From: Palsa-1033 sp963735455
GTDB taxonomy: Bacteria; Chloroflexota; Limnocylindria; Limnocylindrales; CSP1-4
Direction of reading: 5' to 3'
DNA length: 64,000 bases
Assembly (NCBI GenBank): GCA_963735455.1
Contig: CAVTKZ010000002.1
Location: 868,001 to 932,000 of the forward strand
Positions 1-9,331 of the stretch are shown in pieces (the first letter of the stretch is position 1; each line of letters opens with the position of its first letter). Position numbers and translations under genes: made by a program. The notes under the pieces were generated by a model. It saw only the letters and a list, made by a program, of their open reading frames with translations, was not told the origin of the DNA and searched no databases.

Positions 1-1
1 G

Positions 2-430
2 CGCCTCGAGCCGGCGGCCTGGCTGCCCCTCGATGTCCTGGCCGAGGGCCCGGCCGGCGCCGTGCTCGAGTCGCTCCGCCCGGCGGTCGAGCGCCTGGCC
101 CGGGCCCGCCCGCTCGCCGTCCATGCTGCCCGGAGCGGCCTGGCCCCGGCTGAGGCGGCCGGCGGCTTGAGTGTGATCGGGACCGGCTTCGAGGCGGTCG
201 TCGGGCGACCGAACGGAAGTGGCGGTCCGGATGAGGCCGCCGGCCGGGACCGCGAGCGGCTGGAGCGCGAGCTGGCCGGGGCCCGGACGCTGCTCGCCGC
301 CAGCCAGGCGCGGCTGGCCAATCCGGCGTTCACCGGCAAGGCGCCGGCGGCGATCGTCGAGGGCGCCCGCGCCCGCGACGCCGAGCTCGCCGAGCAGGTC
401 CGCCGGCTCGAGGAGCGCCTGCGCGCCTGA
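2..430 (+). CDS. valS: Valyl-tRNA synthetase, C-terminal fragment
   Basis: This is the 3' end of a gene entering from the left edge; the frame is open from base 2. The last ~70 residues form a charged, Leu/Ala/Arg-rich coiled coil with the motif ANPAFTGKAPAAIVEGARA. That pattern (LANxxFxxKAPxxVVE) is the tRNA-binding arm at the C-terminus of bacterial ValS. The preceding part resembles the anticodon-binding region. ValS charges tRNA-Val in the cytoplasm. Catalytic HIGH/KMSKS motifs would lie upstream of the window. A generic coiled-coil protein is the alternative, but the NP.F..KAP..V signature is quite specific. Confidence 0.75.
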   Translation, partial: RLEPAAWLPLDVLAEGPAGAVLESLRPAVERLARARPLAVHAARSGLAPAEAAGGLSVIGTGFEAVVGRPNGSGGPDEAAGRDRERLERELAGARTLLAASQARLANPAFTGKAPAAIVEGARARDAELAEQVRRLEERLRA

Positions 431-494
431 GCCGGTGTCCGCCGCTGAGGGTCGGGTTATCATCGAGCCAAGGCCACATCACGGGGAGTAGTTC

Positions 495-1239
495 GTGTCA
501 CCTGAATTCCTGCGCCGCAAGAACCCGGGCGCCAGGCCCACAGCCGAGGCGGGCACGTCCACGCCGCTGCCCGAGGAGGTCACGGCCCAGGAGTATCAGC
601 TGAAGCTGTACTACGCGGGCAAGAGCAGCGCCGGCGTCCGGTTCAAGGCCGGGCCCCGGACGATCGACGAGATTCCCGTCGATGCTGGCCGGCATCGCCC
701 GGAGCGACGTCGAGGTCGTCGAGCCGCTGCCGATCGAGTTCAGCCAGGCCACGCCCTCGATCGTCCATCCGTCCGAGGCGATGCAGTGGCTGAACGCCCA
801 CCACGCCAACTCGCCGATCACCCGCCACGCCTTGATGGTCCTCGAGTCGATCGATGCGGTTGACCTGGCCTTCGACACGTTCGCCTGCGGTCTGCTCGAG
901 GGTGAGATCGATACTTCGGGCTATCCCGAGTACAGCGCGATCGTGGGCGGCGTCGCGTCGCACTGGGACGAGAGCAACGGCGACCTCGTCCTGCGGGCGG
1001 TCGTCGGCTGGGGTGGCCGGGGCGTGCGCGGCGATACCGACCGGAATGGCGCCCGGATCCTGGGCGGCCTGCTCACGAACATCCTGGCCAACCAGTACTC
1101 GATGGGCCTCACCTCGCTCGAGCGGCCCGTGCCGGCCGCCGGCCGCGGCGGGCTGGTCTGCGCTCACTGCGGCTTCGCCTCCGCCCACGAGCGCGCGTTC
1201 TACTGTCCGAAGTGCGGCATGCGGCTCCTGCGCGGCTAG
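495..1239 (+). CDS. Uncharacterised protein with C-terminal zinc ribbon (one frameshift)
   Basis: GTG start at 495, preceded by GGAG at 484-487 and a TATCAT -10-like element at 458-463. The first ~60 residues read in one frame; from about 680 the protein continues in the next frame, so an extra G near 678-681 best joins ...TIDEIPV to MLAGIARSDV.... I do not recognise the ~220-residue body. The C-terminus carries CAHC and CPKC pairs, a rubredoxin-like zinc ribbon. The stop is 11 bp before the FmdB-like gene, so the two are probably co-transcribed. The frameshift is likely a consensus error, as elsewhere in this window. Confidence 0.6.
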
Positions 1240-1250
1240 CTCGGGACCTG

Positions 1251-1676
1251 ATGCCCACCTACGACTACATCTGTTCGAGCTGCGGCCGGACAACCGAGAT
1301 CGTCCACTCGATCAACGGTGGCCCGCCGGCCGCCTGCCCGGCCTGCGGAGCGGTGGGCACCCTGCGTAAGGCGTTCAACCCGCCAACGATCCATTTCAAG
1401 GGCTCCGGCTGGGCCAAGAAGGATCGCAGCGGTGGCCAGTCCCGGCCGGCCCGCTCGGGCGATGCCGCCTCGACCAACGGCTCCGGCGGGGAAGGGTCGG
1501 CCGATTCGAGCCCGGGCCACGATGGCGACGCGAGCAGCGCCGAGGCGCGGCCCGATTCGGCAGCTGCCAAGGACGTCCGGAGCAAGGGCAATTCGCCGGC
1601 CGAGAGCTCGGGCGGCAGCGACAAGCGCAAGACAGGCAGCTCGGCGAAGCCCGCCTCGAGCTCGGCGGCGGACTGA
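1251..1676 (+). CDS. FmdB-family zinc-ribbon protein
   Basis: The N-terminus MPTYDYICSSCG, followed by a CPACG pair about 25 residues later, is the FmdB/CxxC_CxxC_SSSS putative regulatory zinc ribbon. After 'IHFKGSGWAKKD' the protein becomes a long Ser/Gly/Ala/Asp low-complexity tail to the end, typical of this family in high-GC bacteria. I start at the ATG at 1251 rather than an upstream in-frame ATG because homologues begin MPxYxY. Function is unknown at family level; the name comes from a formamidase-operon regulator and should not be over-read. It follows the zinc-ribbon gene by 11 bp and is 2 bp before the next gene. Confidence 0.8.
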   Translation: MPTYDYICSSCGRTTEIVHSINGGPPAACPACGAVGTLRKAFNPPTIHFKGSGWAKKDRSGGQSRPARSGDAASTNGSGGEGSADSSPGHDGDASSAEARPDSAAAKDVRSKGNSPAESSGGSDKRKTGSSAKPASSSAAD

Positions 1677-1678
1677 CC

Positions 1679-1912
1679 GTGGCTGCCCCATCGGACTGGA
1701 TCAGCCTGGGCGAGGCCGCCCAGATCCTGGCGGCGGCCAACATTCGCTTTCGGCCGGAGACGATCGGCCGCTGGGCGCGCAGCGGCCGTTTGCAGAGCAT
1801 CAAGCTTGGCGGGCGGCGCTTCGTCCGGCGGGGCCAGGTCCGGGCGCTGGTTGCCGCGCCCCGCGCGGTCCGGGCCGGAGACCTCCAGCCGGGGCTTTTC
1901 GAGGAGCTCTAG
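1679..1912 (+). CDS. Small helix-turn-helix (excisionase/MerR-like) DNA-binding protein
   Basis: A 77-residue protein with the layout of an HTH_17/excisionase-type winged helix: 'WISLGEAAQILAAANI' (first helices), 'TIGRWARSGRLQSIKLGGRRFVRR' (recognition helix and wing). GTG start, 2 bp after the preceding stop. No recombinase or phage gene lies nearby, so this is more likely a housekeeping helix-turn-helix protein than a true excisionase. Partner and target are unknown. Confidence 0.65.
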   Translation: MAAPSDWISLGEAAQILAAANIRFRPETIGRWARSGRLQSIKLGGRRFVRRGQVRALVAAPRAVRAGDLQPGLFEEL

Positions 1913-1979
1913 GATCGACCGCCCGGGCTCCGGGAGTTCGCCACCGCCCGGCCGCTTCGGGCGGCTCGCCGGACTCCGA

Positions 1980-2837
1980 TTGGCCTGGGCTCGCCTCCTG
2001 GACCGGCCCGTCCCGCGCCGAGCCCGGCTGGTCCTCGATGGCTACGGTCGGATCGGCGGCGGGACGCTGGCCGATGGCCTGGCCTACAACGCCCTGTTCG
2101 CGCTCCTGCCGGCCCTCCTGCTGGTCGTCGCGGTGATCGGCTTCATCGTCCACGACCCGGCCCGCCAGGCGTCGATCATCGACGCGATCGCGGCCCAGGT
2201 GCCGCCCCTCCGCGACCTCCTGACCCGGACCTTCCAGGCGATCTCCGAAGGCGCGGTCGAGGTCTCGATCGTCGGCCTGCTGGCCCTGGTCTGGGGCGCC
2301 AGCCGCTTCGCCCGGGCCCTCGATACGAGCTTCAGCCGGGTCTTCAACCGGACCCCCGAGCGGAGCATCGTGCGCCGCTCCCTGGTCGGCCTGGCATCGG
2401 TCGTGGTCCTGCTCATAGCGGTGGTCACGGCGGTCACGCTGGCCTCGATTGCCTCGTTCGTGACGGCCGACCTGGGCGAGCCGATCCTGCTCCCGAACCT
2501 GGGCCGGCTGGGCCTGCTCAATCCGCTGGTCACCGCGATCGCGACCTCGATCGGGGTCGGCGCCGTCTACCGGTTCATGCCCGCCCACCATCCGCGCTGG
2601 CGCTCGATCCGCCTGCCGGCCGCCCTCGTCGGCTGCGGCGTGGCGGTGTTCACCCAGGCGTTCGCCTTCGTGGCGCCGCGGCTGATCGGGATCGCCGCCC
2701 TGTACGGCGCGATCGCGGCCGTGTTCGCCGTCCTGGCCTGGCTGTCGGTCAGCTCCCAGCTCCTGCTGCTGGGCCTGGTCTGGGTCCGGTTTCGGGAGGA
2801 GGGCTGGCCCGAGCCCGATCGAGGGCTGGCCGGCTGA
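1980..2837 (+). CDS. YihY/UPF0761-family integral membrane protein
   Basis: The polytopic membrane protein has the family landmarks: 'LADGLAYNALFALLPALL' near the N-terminus (YihY proteins carry A-x-xYxxFxxLP at this position), then 'WGASRFARALDTSFSRVFN', then four more hydrophobic segments. The family was once called ribonuclease BN, which is not supported; its function is unclear. The start is uncertain: the frame is open from 1806, overlapping the HTH gene, and TTG at 1980 is the first plausible start just before the conserved region. The stop abuts the stop of the convergent gene in a 12-bp palindrome. Confidence 0.75.
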   Translation: MAWARLLDRPVPRRARLVLDGYGRIGGGTLADGLAYNALFALLPALLLVVAVIGFIVHDPARQASIIDAIAAQVPPLRDLLTRTFQAISEGAVEVSIVGLLALVWGASRFARALDTSFSRVFNRTPERSIVRRSLVGLASVVVLLIAVVTAVTLASIASFVTADLGEPILLPNLGRLGLLNPLVTAIATSIGVGAVYRFMPAHHPRWRSIRLPAALVGCGVAVFTQAFAFVAPRLIGIAALYGAIAAVFAVLAWLSVSSQLLLLGLVWVRFREEGWPEPDRGLAG

Positions 2838-2843
2838 TCAGCC
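2832..2843. repeat. 12-bp palindrome holding two convergent stop codons
   Basis: GGCTGATCAGCC is a perfect palindrome. Its halves contain the TGA stop of the YihY-like gene (plus strand) and the TGA stop of the zinc-ribbon gene (minus strand), back to back with no bases between them. It could form a short hairpin in both transcripts, but there is no T tract. Confidence 0.6.
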
Positions 2844-4619
2844 CTGGCGGGAGCCGCAGCGCCGGCAGAAACGGGCGGTGGCCGATAGCGACAGGCCGCA
2901 GCTCACGCAGGACTGGACGCCGACGGCGCTGACCGCCTGGCCGGGCACCCCCGCAACTTCCCGCGCGGAGGCGCTCCAGACGTCGGCGCCCGGGTCGATC
3001 CCGCTGCCGCCCGACGCCCAGAACGGGGTGCTGCTGACATCGAGGTCGGGTCGCAGCGGCGCCGGCCACTGGGGCACGACCGGCGGGCCTGGCACCTGGG
3101 CCGGCGGGAAGGGCGAGACGGCCGGCGGAATCGGGGCCGAGTCGCTCAAAGGCGGTCGCAGCGGCGTCGGCCAGGCGGGCATCTCGATCCGGTCGATCGC
3201 CGCCGGCGTCAGCTGTGGGCGGGCGTCCTGGGTCGGCGCTGCTGGCGCATCGGGTGCGCCGGCTGCCTCGAAGGCGGGCTCGGATTCGGCTGCAGGGGCC
3301 GGCTCAGGTGCGGCGCTCAGGACGGGCTCCGGCTCAGGCTCGGGAGCAACGATCGGCCCGGGCTCGAAGGCAGGATCGAAGACGGGCTCGACATGCGGCT
3401 CGGCGACGGCCGCCGGCTCGGGTTCGAAGACGGGCTCCGTCTCGGCGACGGGCGGCTGGACGAACATCCAGGCCGGCTGGGCGGCGGCTCAGCCGCCGGC
3501 TCGGGCGCGGCCGCCGGTCGACAGGCGCGGCCTGGGCCGGTGCGGCCGGCCCGGGCTGGACCGGCGCGGGCTGGGCCGCAGCCGACGATGATGCCTCGTT
3601 GAGCGCTGGCGTGACGGGAGCGGAACCTGCCGAACGGGGCTGGACCCGGAACCGCCCCAGGAGGCGGCTCGTTCGCTCGGCGAGCTCGGCGGCTCGAGCG
3701 TCGGCCTCCGGATCGGGCGCCGCGGCGCCCGGTGCGGCGGCGACCGCGGGCTCGTCGACGGTCGGCTCCGAAGGCGGCTCGGCCAGTGCCTCGGGTCCGG
3801 GCTCGGGCAGGGCGTCCGTGGCCGGCTCGGGCGCGGCTTCCGGAGGGGAGATGACGATCTCCTCCGAGGCCAGGTCGTGGCCGTTGGTCGGCTCGGGAAC
3901 GGCCGCGTAGCCGGTGAACGGCCGAGCCCAGAAGTCCTGGCTGACCGGCTCGGCCGCGGCCGCCGGCGGCACGCGATCGGCTGCCGGCTCGTCGGTCACC
4001 GCCCCGGGCCCGTCGGTCACCGCCGCCGGCTCAGCCTGGGCCTCAGGCGGCAGGCTTGGCCCTGGAGTCCGGAAGAGCTCGATCGTGGGCCACGCGGATC
4101 CGACGATCTGGGCCGGCGATCGTCGGCCGCCGCCGCCGGCTCGGTTCCGGTGGCCGGCTCCTCGAGCGGCGACATGGCCGTTCCGGGCGGATGCCGAGGC
4201 GGCCAGGGCCTCGTCGAGCGGGCTGGGGCTGACGAACGGAGCGCCATCCCACCGCCGGCCAGCAGGTCGTCGAGCGGCGAACGGAGCTGGCCGCCGACGA
4301 TCGACAGGGGCGCACAGCTCAGGCAGCGGCCCTCGGCGTCGTTCCAGCAGTTGGCGCAGGTGTACTGGCGGCAGGACATGCAGAACTGGAAGGTCTGGTG
4401 GAACGCGTCGAGCTGTCCGCCGCTGGCCTCGCGCTCCTCTTCCGAGCGGGCCTCGGCGAGCGCCTCGTCGAGCGACGCGTCCTCGCTCAGGACATAGTTC
4501 TTGAGGCCCTTCGAGAGGACCTTGAGCTTGCCGATCCGGCGCTTCTTCGGGATGGCCGCCTCGAACGTGTAGCGAGTGCCACACCGTTCGCAGAACGACT
4601 CGGTCAGGATCTCGGCCAT
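2838..4619 (-). CDS. Long zinc-binding protein: N-terminal zinc cluster, acidic Pro/Glu/Ala linker, C-terminal zinc ribbon (frameshifts)
   Basis: Starting at 4619, the N-terminus reads MAEILTESFCERCGTRY, then a CMSC...CANC...CLSC cluster by residue ~105. A very long linker rich in Ala, Pro and Glu follows (EPEPEPEP-like stretches). The last ~30 residues are a second zinc ribbon (CVSC ... CRRCG). The reading must change frame at least twice, near 4240 and near 3500, and probably more often around 4100-4240; I assume these are sequence errors. I do not recognise a named family. Two terminal zinc modules tethered by a flexible acidic linker suggest a scaffold or nucleic-acid/protein-binding role (inference). 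A TATACT -10 lies at 4680-4675. Confidence 0.6.
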
Positions 4620-4674
4620 GCGACTTCCACGCGGGGGACACGTCCGGGGTATCGCGCTCCCCGGGCGGGCCGAG

Positions 4675-4680
4675 AGTATA
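4675..4680 (-). promoter_or_regulatory. -10 element for the minus-strand zinc-binding gene
   Basis: TATACT on the minus strand, about 55 bases upstream of the ATG at 4619. A GGAAG Shine-Dalgarno-like run precedes the start. No convincing -35 was seen. Confidence 0.45.
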
Positions 4681-4787
4681 GCGCAGGGTCCCGATCAGGC
4701 CCTCCTCCGCAGGTACCCCGGCCGGCTCCCGATGGTACGGCCGGGCAGGGCCCGGCAGGTCGCCCGGGATCGACGGTCGGACTCGCC

Positions 4788-4796
4788 TGCTAGACT
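4788..4796 (+). promoter_or_regulatory. Extended -10 (TGC-TAGACT) for fhaA
   Basis: TGCTAGACT ends 10 nt before the fhaA ATG at 4807. With a normal 6-7 nt discriminator the transcript would have a leader of only ~3-4 nt. The same nine bases occur before the DUF4446 gene (24485) and mrfA (44693, minus). Confidence 0.55.
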
Positions 4797-4806
4797 CCGG
4801 CCGACC

Positions 4807-5583
4807 ATGCAGCCGATCTCCGCGGTGGAGCGCTTCCTCGAGCGGTTGCTCGAGCGGCCCACTGCCCGCCTCTTCCGGTCGCAGCTCCAGCCGATCCAGA
4901 TCCAGCGCCGGATCGAGCGTGCGATGGAGAACGAGCGACAGGTCGTCGACGGCCGGACCCGGGTCCCGGACCGCTACGCGGTCCACCTCTCGCCGGCCGA
5001 CATCGCAGGTCCTCGGCGCCCGGGCCGGCCAGCTCGCCGCCGACCTCGCCGACGAGGCCCTGGCCTTTGCCCGCGGCCACGGCTACTGCCCTCGACCAGG
5101 CTCCGACGCGTCGAGATCGTCGTCGACCGGGCGGTCGCCACCGGCGAGGTCCGGGTGATCGCGGCCGCGCCGTCGAACCGGGGCCCGGGCCGGGCCCGAG
5201 CCGCCGACCCCGGGCGAACTGGGCGACCCGGCGACGCGGATCTGCTCAACACGCGGCCATTCGAGGTCCAGCCGCGCCGGCGCCGGCCGCCACCCTGCTC
5301 GAGCAGCGGCCCGACGGTCGGGGCCGGCGGATCATCCTCGATGGCTCGGCCGTGACGATCGGCCGGGCGACCGGACAACGACCTGGTCCTCGACGACCGG
5401 CGGGTCTCGCGCCACCACGCCCGGCTCCAGGGCCGCCGGGGCATGCTCGTCCTGACCGACCTCGACAGCGCCAACGGCTCGCGGGTCAACGGCGTGGCGA
5501 TCTCCGAGGTCGCCCTGGGGGCCGGCGACCGGATCGAGATCGGCACCACGATCTTCGTGATCGAAGCCGTCCCAGCGGGTTGA
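4807..5583 (+). CDS. fhaA: FhaA-like protein: DUF3662 domain plus FHA domain (several frameshifts)
   Basis: The N-terminus 'MQPISAVERFLERLLERP...QLQPIQIQRRIERAMEN' is the DUF3662 domain of actinobacterial FhaA. The C-terminus is an FHA domain: 'VTIGRA' then 'RRVSRHHARL' and 'LDSANGSRVNG', the phosphothreonine-binding loops. In mycobacteria FhaA binds phosphorylated peptidoglycan regulators, including MviN. The frame must shift at least four times (near 5006, 5090, 5285 and 5372). Removing a G at ~5005 and one at ~5372 and restoring one at ~5287 gives fluent protein, so sequence error is likely. It overlaps fhaB (TGATG) and leads the fhaA-fhaB-rodA-pbpA cluster. Confidence 0.75.
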
Positions 5584-6020
5584 TGGATCCCTATGTCGTC
5601 GCGATCTGGATCGTCCGGATCGCCTTCCTCGGCGGCCTCTACCTGTTCATGTTCGGGGTGGCCCGGCTGCTCCTGCGCGACCTGCGGGCCGCGACCCGCG
5701 ACCCGGGCGGCGCGCTGGCCCGGCTGGTCGTCGTCGGCTCCGAGGTCAGCGAGCCACCCCGGGGGACGGTCTTCGGGCTGGATGCCGTGGCCACGATCGG
5801 CCGCGACGTCAACAACTCGATCGTGGTCGAGGACGATTTCGCCTCGACCGAGCACGCCGTCCTCACCTTTCGCGGTCGGGCCTGGTATGTCGAGGACCTG
5901 GCCAGCACGAACGGCACGTTCATCAACGGACTGGCGATCGAGGGCCTGAGCGCGATCGCCTACGGCGACGAGCTCCAGGTCGGTCGGGTCCGCTTCCGCT
6001 TCGAGCGGGCCCGGCGATGA
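5583..6020 (+). CDS. fhaB: FhaB-like membrane-anchored FHA-domain protein
   Basis: The intact 145-residue protein has one N-terminal membrane segment (residues ~5-27, 'AIWIVRIAFLGGLYLFMF') followed by an FHA domain: 'VATIGRDVNNSIVVEDDFAST', 'SxxH'-like 'STEHAVL', and 'LASTNGTFING'. In mycobacteria FhaB (FipA) is a substrate/binding partner of Ser/Thr kinases in cell-division control. It overlaps fhaA by one base and rodA by ATGA. No Ser/Thr kinase or PstP phosphatase gene is in the window, so its kinase must be encoded elsewhere. Confidence 0.85.
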   Translation: MDPYVVAIWIVRIAFLGGLYLFMFGVARLLLRDLRAATRDPGGALARLVVVGSEVSEPPRGTVFGLDAVATIGRDVNNSIVVEDDFASTEHAVLTFRGRAWYVEDLASTNGTFINGLAIEGLSAIAYGDELQVGRVRFRFERARR

Positions 6021-7469
6021 CCGCAGCGGCCGGCCTGCGCCGATCGATGGCCGTGGGCCGGATCCGTCCCCGCGCCCGGCGCCGGGAGACCGGCCTGCTG
6101 GTCCTGGTCGCGGTCATCCTGGTCCTCGGCAGCGTCTCCCTGGGGGTCACCCAGCGCCAGCTCGCCGGCCAGCCGCTGACCTGGCTGCCGGCCGACGCCG
6201 GCCAGCTGGCGATCTACCTGGGGGCCCTCGTCGCCGCCCACCTGACCCTCGTCGCTGGCCGGCCGACGATCGGACCAGGTCCTGCTGCCCGACGATCGGC
6301 CTGCTGGGCGGGATCAGCCTGCTGCTGATGGAGCGGCTGCCCCAGTCGCTGGTCACCCAGTCGCTCGCCGGCCGGAACTTCGGGCTCGCCTCGATCCAGC
6401 TCGGCTGGCTGTTCCTGGCGATCGCGGTGATCACGGCCGCCGCGGTGCGGTCCGCTCCGACGCCTGGCTGCGCCGCTACAAGTACACCTGGGCCGCCGCC
6501 GGGATCGTCCTCCTGCTGCTCACCTTCCTGTTCGGCAACGAGGTGAACGGGGCGCTGCTGACGATCGAGGTCGGGCCGTTCAGCGGCCAGCCGACCGAGC
6601 TGATCAAGGTGATCCTGGTGATCTTCCTGGCCGGCTACCTGTCCGACTTCCGGCCGCTGCTCGTGTCGGCCAGCATGCGCCTCGGCCCGCTCCGGCTGCC
6701 GCCGGTGCCCTACCTCCTGCCGATGCTGGCGATGTGGGCGATGGCCCTCGGGATCGTGGTCATCCAGCGCGACCTGGGGGCCGCCCTGCTCTTCTTCGCG
6801 GTCTTCCTGGCCCTCGTCTACATCGCGACGGCGCGGGCGAGCTACGTGGTCCTGGGCCTGGTCCTGTTCGTGGTCGGCAGCCTGATCGCCTACCAGCTCT
6901 TCGGGACCGTCCGCGACCGGGTCGACATCTGGGTCAACCCGTTCGTCGACGCCAGCGGCAAGGGCTACCAGGTCGTCCAGTCGCTGTACGCCTTCGGCCG
7001 GGGCGGGATCCTCGGCACGGGCCTGGGTGCCGGCCTGCCCCTCGTCGCCGGCCGCCTGCCGATTCCCGGCGATCCACACCGACTTCCCGCTGGCGGCCCT
7101 GGGCGAGGAGCTCGGCCTGCTGGGGGTCGTGGCGATCCTCGGCCTGTACCTGGTCGTGATCGAGCGCGGCCTGCGGGTGGCCGCCTCGGCGGCCGACGAC
7201 TTCCGGGCACTGCTGGCCGCGGGGCTGACCCTGGTCGTCGGCGTCCAGGCGTTCATCATCGCGGCGGGCAACCTGAAGCTGATTCCGCTGACCGGGGTGA
7301 CTCTGCCGTTCATCAGCTACGGCGGCTCGTCGCTGCTGGCCAACGGCGTCGTGGTCGGCCTGCTGCTGGCCCTCTCCGACCGGGGCGTCGAGCCGCCCCC
7401 GCCGCCCCGGCCGGACCGGCGGCCGCCGGCCGGCGCTCCGGGCGGAGCACCGGGCGGGGTGGGCGATGA
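6017..7469 (+). CDS. rodA: RodA/FtsW SEDS-family peptidoglycan polymerase (frameshifted)
   Basis: Multiple membrane segments and the SEDS hallmarks are visible: 'GRNFGLASIQLGW', 'VIQRDLGAALLFFAVF', 'GKGYQVVQSLYAFGRGGILGTGLGAG', 'HTDFPLAALGEELGLLG', and 'TGVTLPFISYGGSSLL'. SEDS proteins are glycosyltransferases that polymerise lipid II with a partner class B PBP, here the next gene. Frame changes are needed near 6275, 6292, 6450 and 7067; removing one G/C at three of them restores the protein. The end is taken as TGA 7467-7469, giving an ATGA overlap with pbpA, although the visible C-terminal frame would need one more shift. RodA versus FtsW cannot be decided; cluster order favours RodA. Confidence 0.85.
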
Positions 7470-8961
7470 ACGTCCGCGATCGGGCGCCGATCGGGCAGGG
7501 GATCGCCCGGGTCGGCCTGATCCTGAGCCTGCTGTTCGGGCTGATCGCGGTGGGGGCGGGCTACTGGCAGGTCGCCCGGGCATCCGAGCTCAGTCGCGCG
7601 CCCGACAACCCGCTGGTGATCGCCGCTGCCCGGGACGTGGTCCGGGGCCGGATCCTCGACCGCTCGGGAGCCGTCCTGGCGACCAGCCACAACGACGCCA
7701 ACGGCGAGCCCTACCGGGTCTATGCCGATCGGTCGCTGGCGCCCCTGATCGGCTACGCCTCGCCGGTCTACGGCACGGCCGGCCTGGAGCGGGCCTACAA
7801 CGCCGAGCTGAGCGGCCTGGGCAGCCCGAACTCGCTCGACGACCTGCTCTCGAAGCTGGCCCCGGGCCGGCCCGAGGGCGACGACCTGACCCTCAGCCTG
7901 TCGCTCAAGCTCCAGGAGGCGGCGGTCAAGGCGCTCGGCTCCGATCGGGGCGCGGTCGTGATGCTCGACCCGCGGACCGGACGGGTCCTGGCGATGGCCT
8001 CGACCCCGACCTTCGATGCCAACGCGATCGCCAACCCGACGACGGCCGTTGCCGCCTTCAAGCGGACTGCGGCGGCCGCCGGCCAGCCGTTCCTCGACCG
8101 GGCGACGATGGGCGAGTACGTGCCCGGCTCGGTGTTCAAGATCGTGACCTCGGTGGCCGCCCTCAGCTCGGGCGCGATCACGCCGGCCACGACCTACCCC
8201 CAGCAGCCTGCGGCCGAGAAGACCGGCCTGCTCGTGTCCGGCTTCCGGATCCACGATGGCCACCACGACTTCACCGGCTCGCTGGCCCTCGACTACGACG
8301 AGGCGATCGAGGTCTCGTGCAACATCTACTTCGCCCTGACCGGCCTGCGCACGGGCGGCGCCGCGCTGGCCGACTACGCCGGCCGGCTGGGCTTCGGCGC
8401 GCCGCTCCCGTTCGACCTGCCGACGGCGGCCAGCCAGGTGACGAACGGCGGCGGCTCGCTTCGGCGGTGGGTTCAAGGACGACGTCGAGCTGGCCAACGC
8501 GGCCTACGGCCAGGCCGAGACCCTGGTCACTCCGCTCCAGATGGCGCTCGTCGCGTCGACCGTGGCCAACGGCGGGGTGGTGATGAAGCCGCGAGCTGGT
8601 GACTTCGATTGCCGGCCCGGGCGGGCCGCAGGCGATCAACCCTCAGGCCCTGGGCACGGTGATGAGTCCCGGGGTGGCCGGCACGATCGGCGAGGCGATG
8701 CGGCTCGCCGTCGAGAGCAGCTGGGGCCGGATCTTCACCAGCGGCGCGGCGATTCCCGGAATCCAGACCGCGGGCAAGACCGGCACGGCCCAGATCGGCG
8801 GCAGCGCCGAGCCGAACTCGTGGTTCATCGGCTACGCCCCGGCCGGCAACCCCCAGGTCGCGATCGCCGTGGTCGTCGAGCAGGGCGGCCACGGCTCGGC
8901 CCGGGCCGCGCCGATCGCCGGTTCGTTGATGGGCCTGTGGCTCAAGACGCTCAACCCGTGA
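7466..8961 (+). CDS. pbpA: Class B penicillin-binding protein (PbpA-like transpeptidase; two frameshifts)
   Basis: One N-terminal membrane segment is followed by a short pedestal ('RGRILDRSGAVLA') and a transpeptidase domain with all three motifs: SxxK as 'GSVFK', SxN as 'SCN', and KTG as 'AGKTGTAQ'. This is the D,D-transpeptidase that pairs with the upstream SEDS protein. At ~500 residues it matches mycobacterial PbpA rather than the longer FtsI. Two single-base insertions interrupt it: one at ~8460 (ctcgcttcgg, expected ctcgctcgg) and one at ~8592. The downstream frame resumes fluently to 8961. It overlaps rodA by ATGA and the next small gene by GTGA. Confidence 0.85.
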
Positions 8962-9152
8962 GCAGCCCGGCCGGCCGCCGGCCGATCCTCGAGCGGCTCG
9001 GCCTGGCCCTGATCGCCCTCGTCCTGGCCGCCCTGTTCGGCGGGATGGCCGTGGCCGCCTGGATCGGCGGCGAGCTGTTCCTGGCGGTGATGGGCGCGAT
9101 CGGCTGCGCGATGACCCTGTGGGTCGGTGGCCTGACCCTGATCCGGGGCTGA
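8958..9152 (+). CDS. Small two-helix membrane protein
   Basis: A 64-residue protein starting at GTG 8958 (GTGA overlap with pbpA). It has two hydrophobic helices, 'LGLALIALVLAALFGGMAVAAWIGG' and 'LFLAVMGAIGCAMTLWVGGLTL'. I do not recognise a family. Tight coupling to pbpA suggests a role near the envelope machinery, but this is only context. Confidence 0.55.
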   Translation: MSSPAGRRPILERLGLALIALVLAALFGGMAVAAWIGGELFLAVMGAIGCAMTLWVGGLTLIRG

Positions 9153-9331
9153 GCGACCCGCCGCCGTCCCGCCGGGGCAGACGTTAACGTCGCGATGATC
9201 GGGGCTCATCGCCCGCAGACCTTCGGCCCGGAACCTCGGGGTCGATGCGATCACCGGCGTGCGCCTCGCGCAACCTGTGGCAGCGGTCGCGCGGGAGCCG
9301 CTTCGGGGCGGTCGCCTCGGGCCGGCCGCGA

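Noticed and set aside
1679..1912. Excisionase of an integrated element
   Set aside because: No integrase, attachment repeats or phage genes nearby; codon use matches the surroundings.
2832..2843. The 12-bp palindrome as a terminator
   Set aside because: Too short without a loop or T tract; better explained by two abutting TGA stops.
4807..8961. Treating fhaA, rodA and pbpA as genuine pseudogenes
   Set aside because: Motifs are intact on both sides of every shift and the functions are usually essential; single-base correction restores the proteins.
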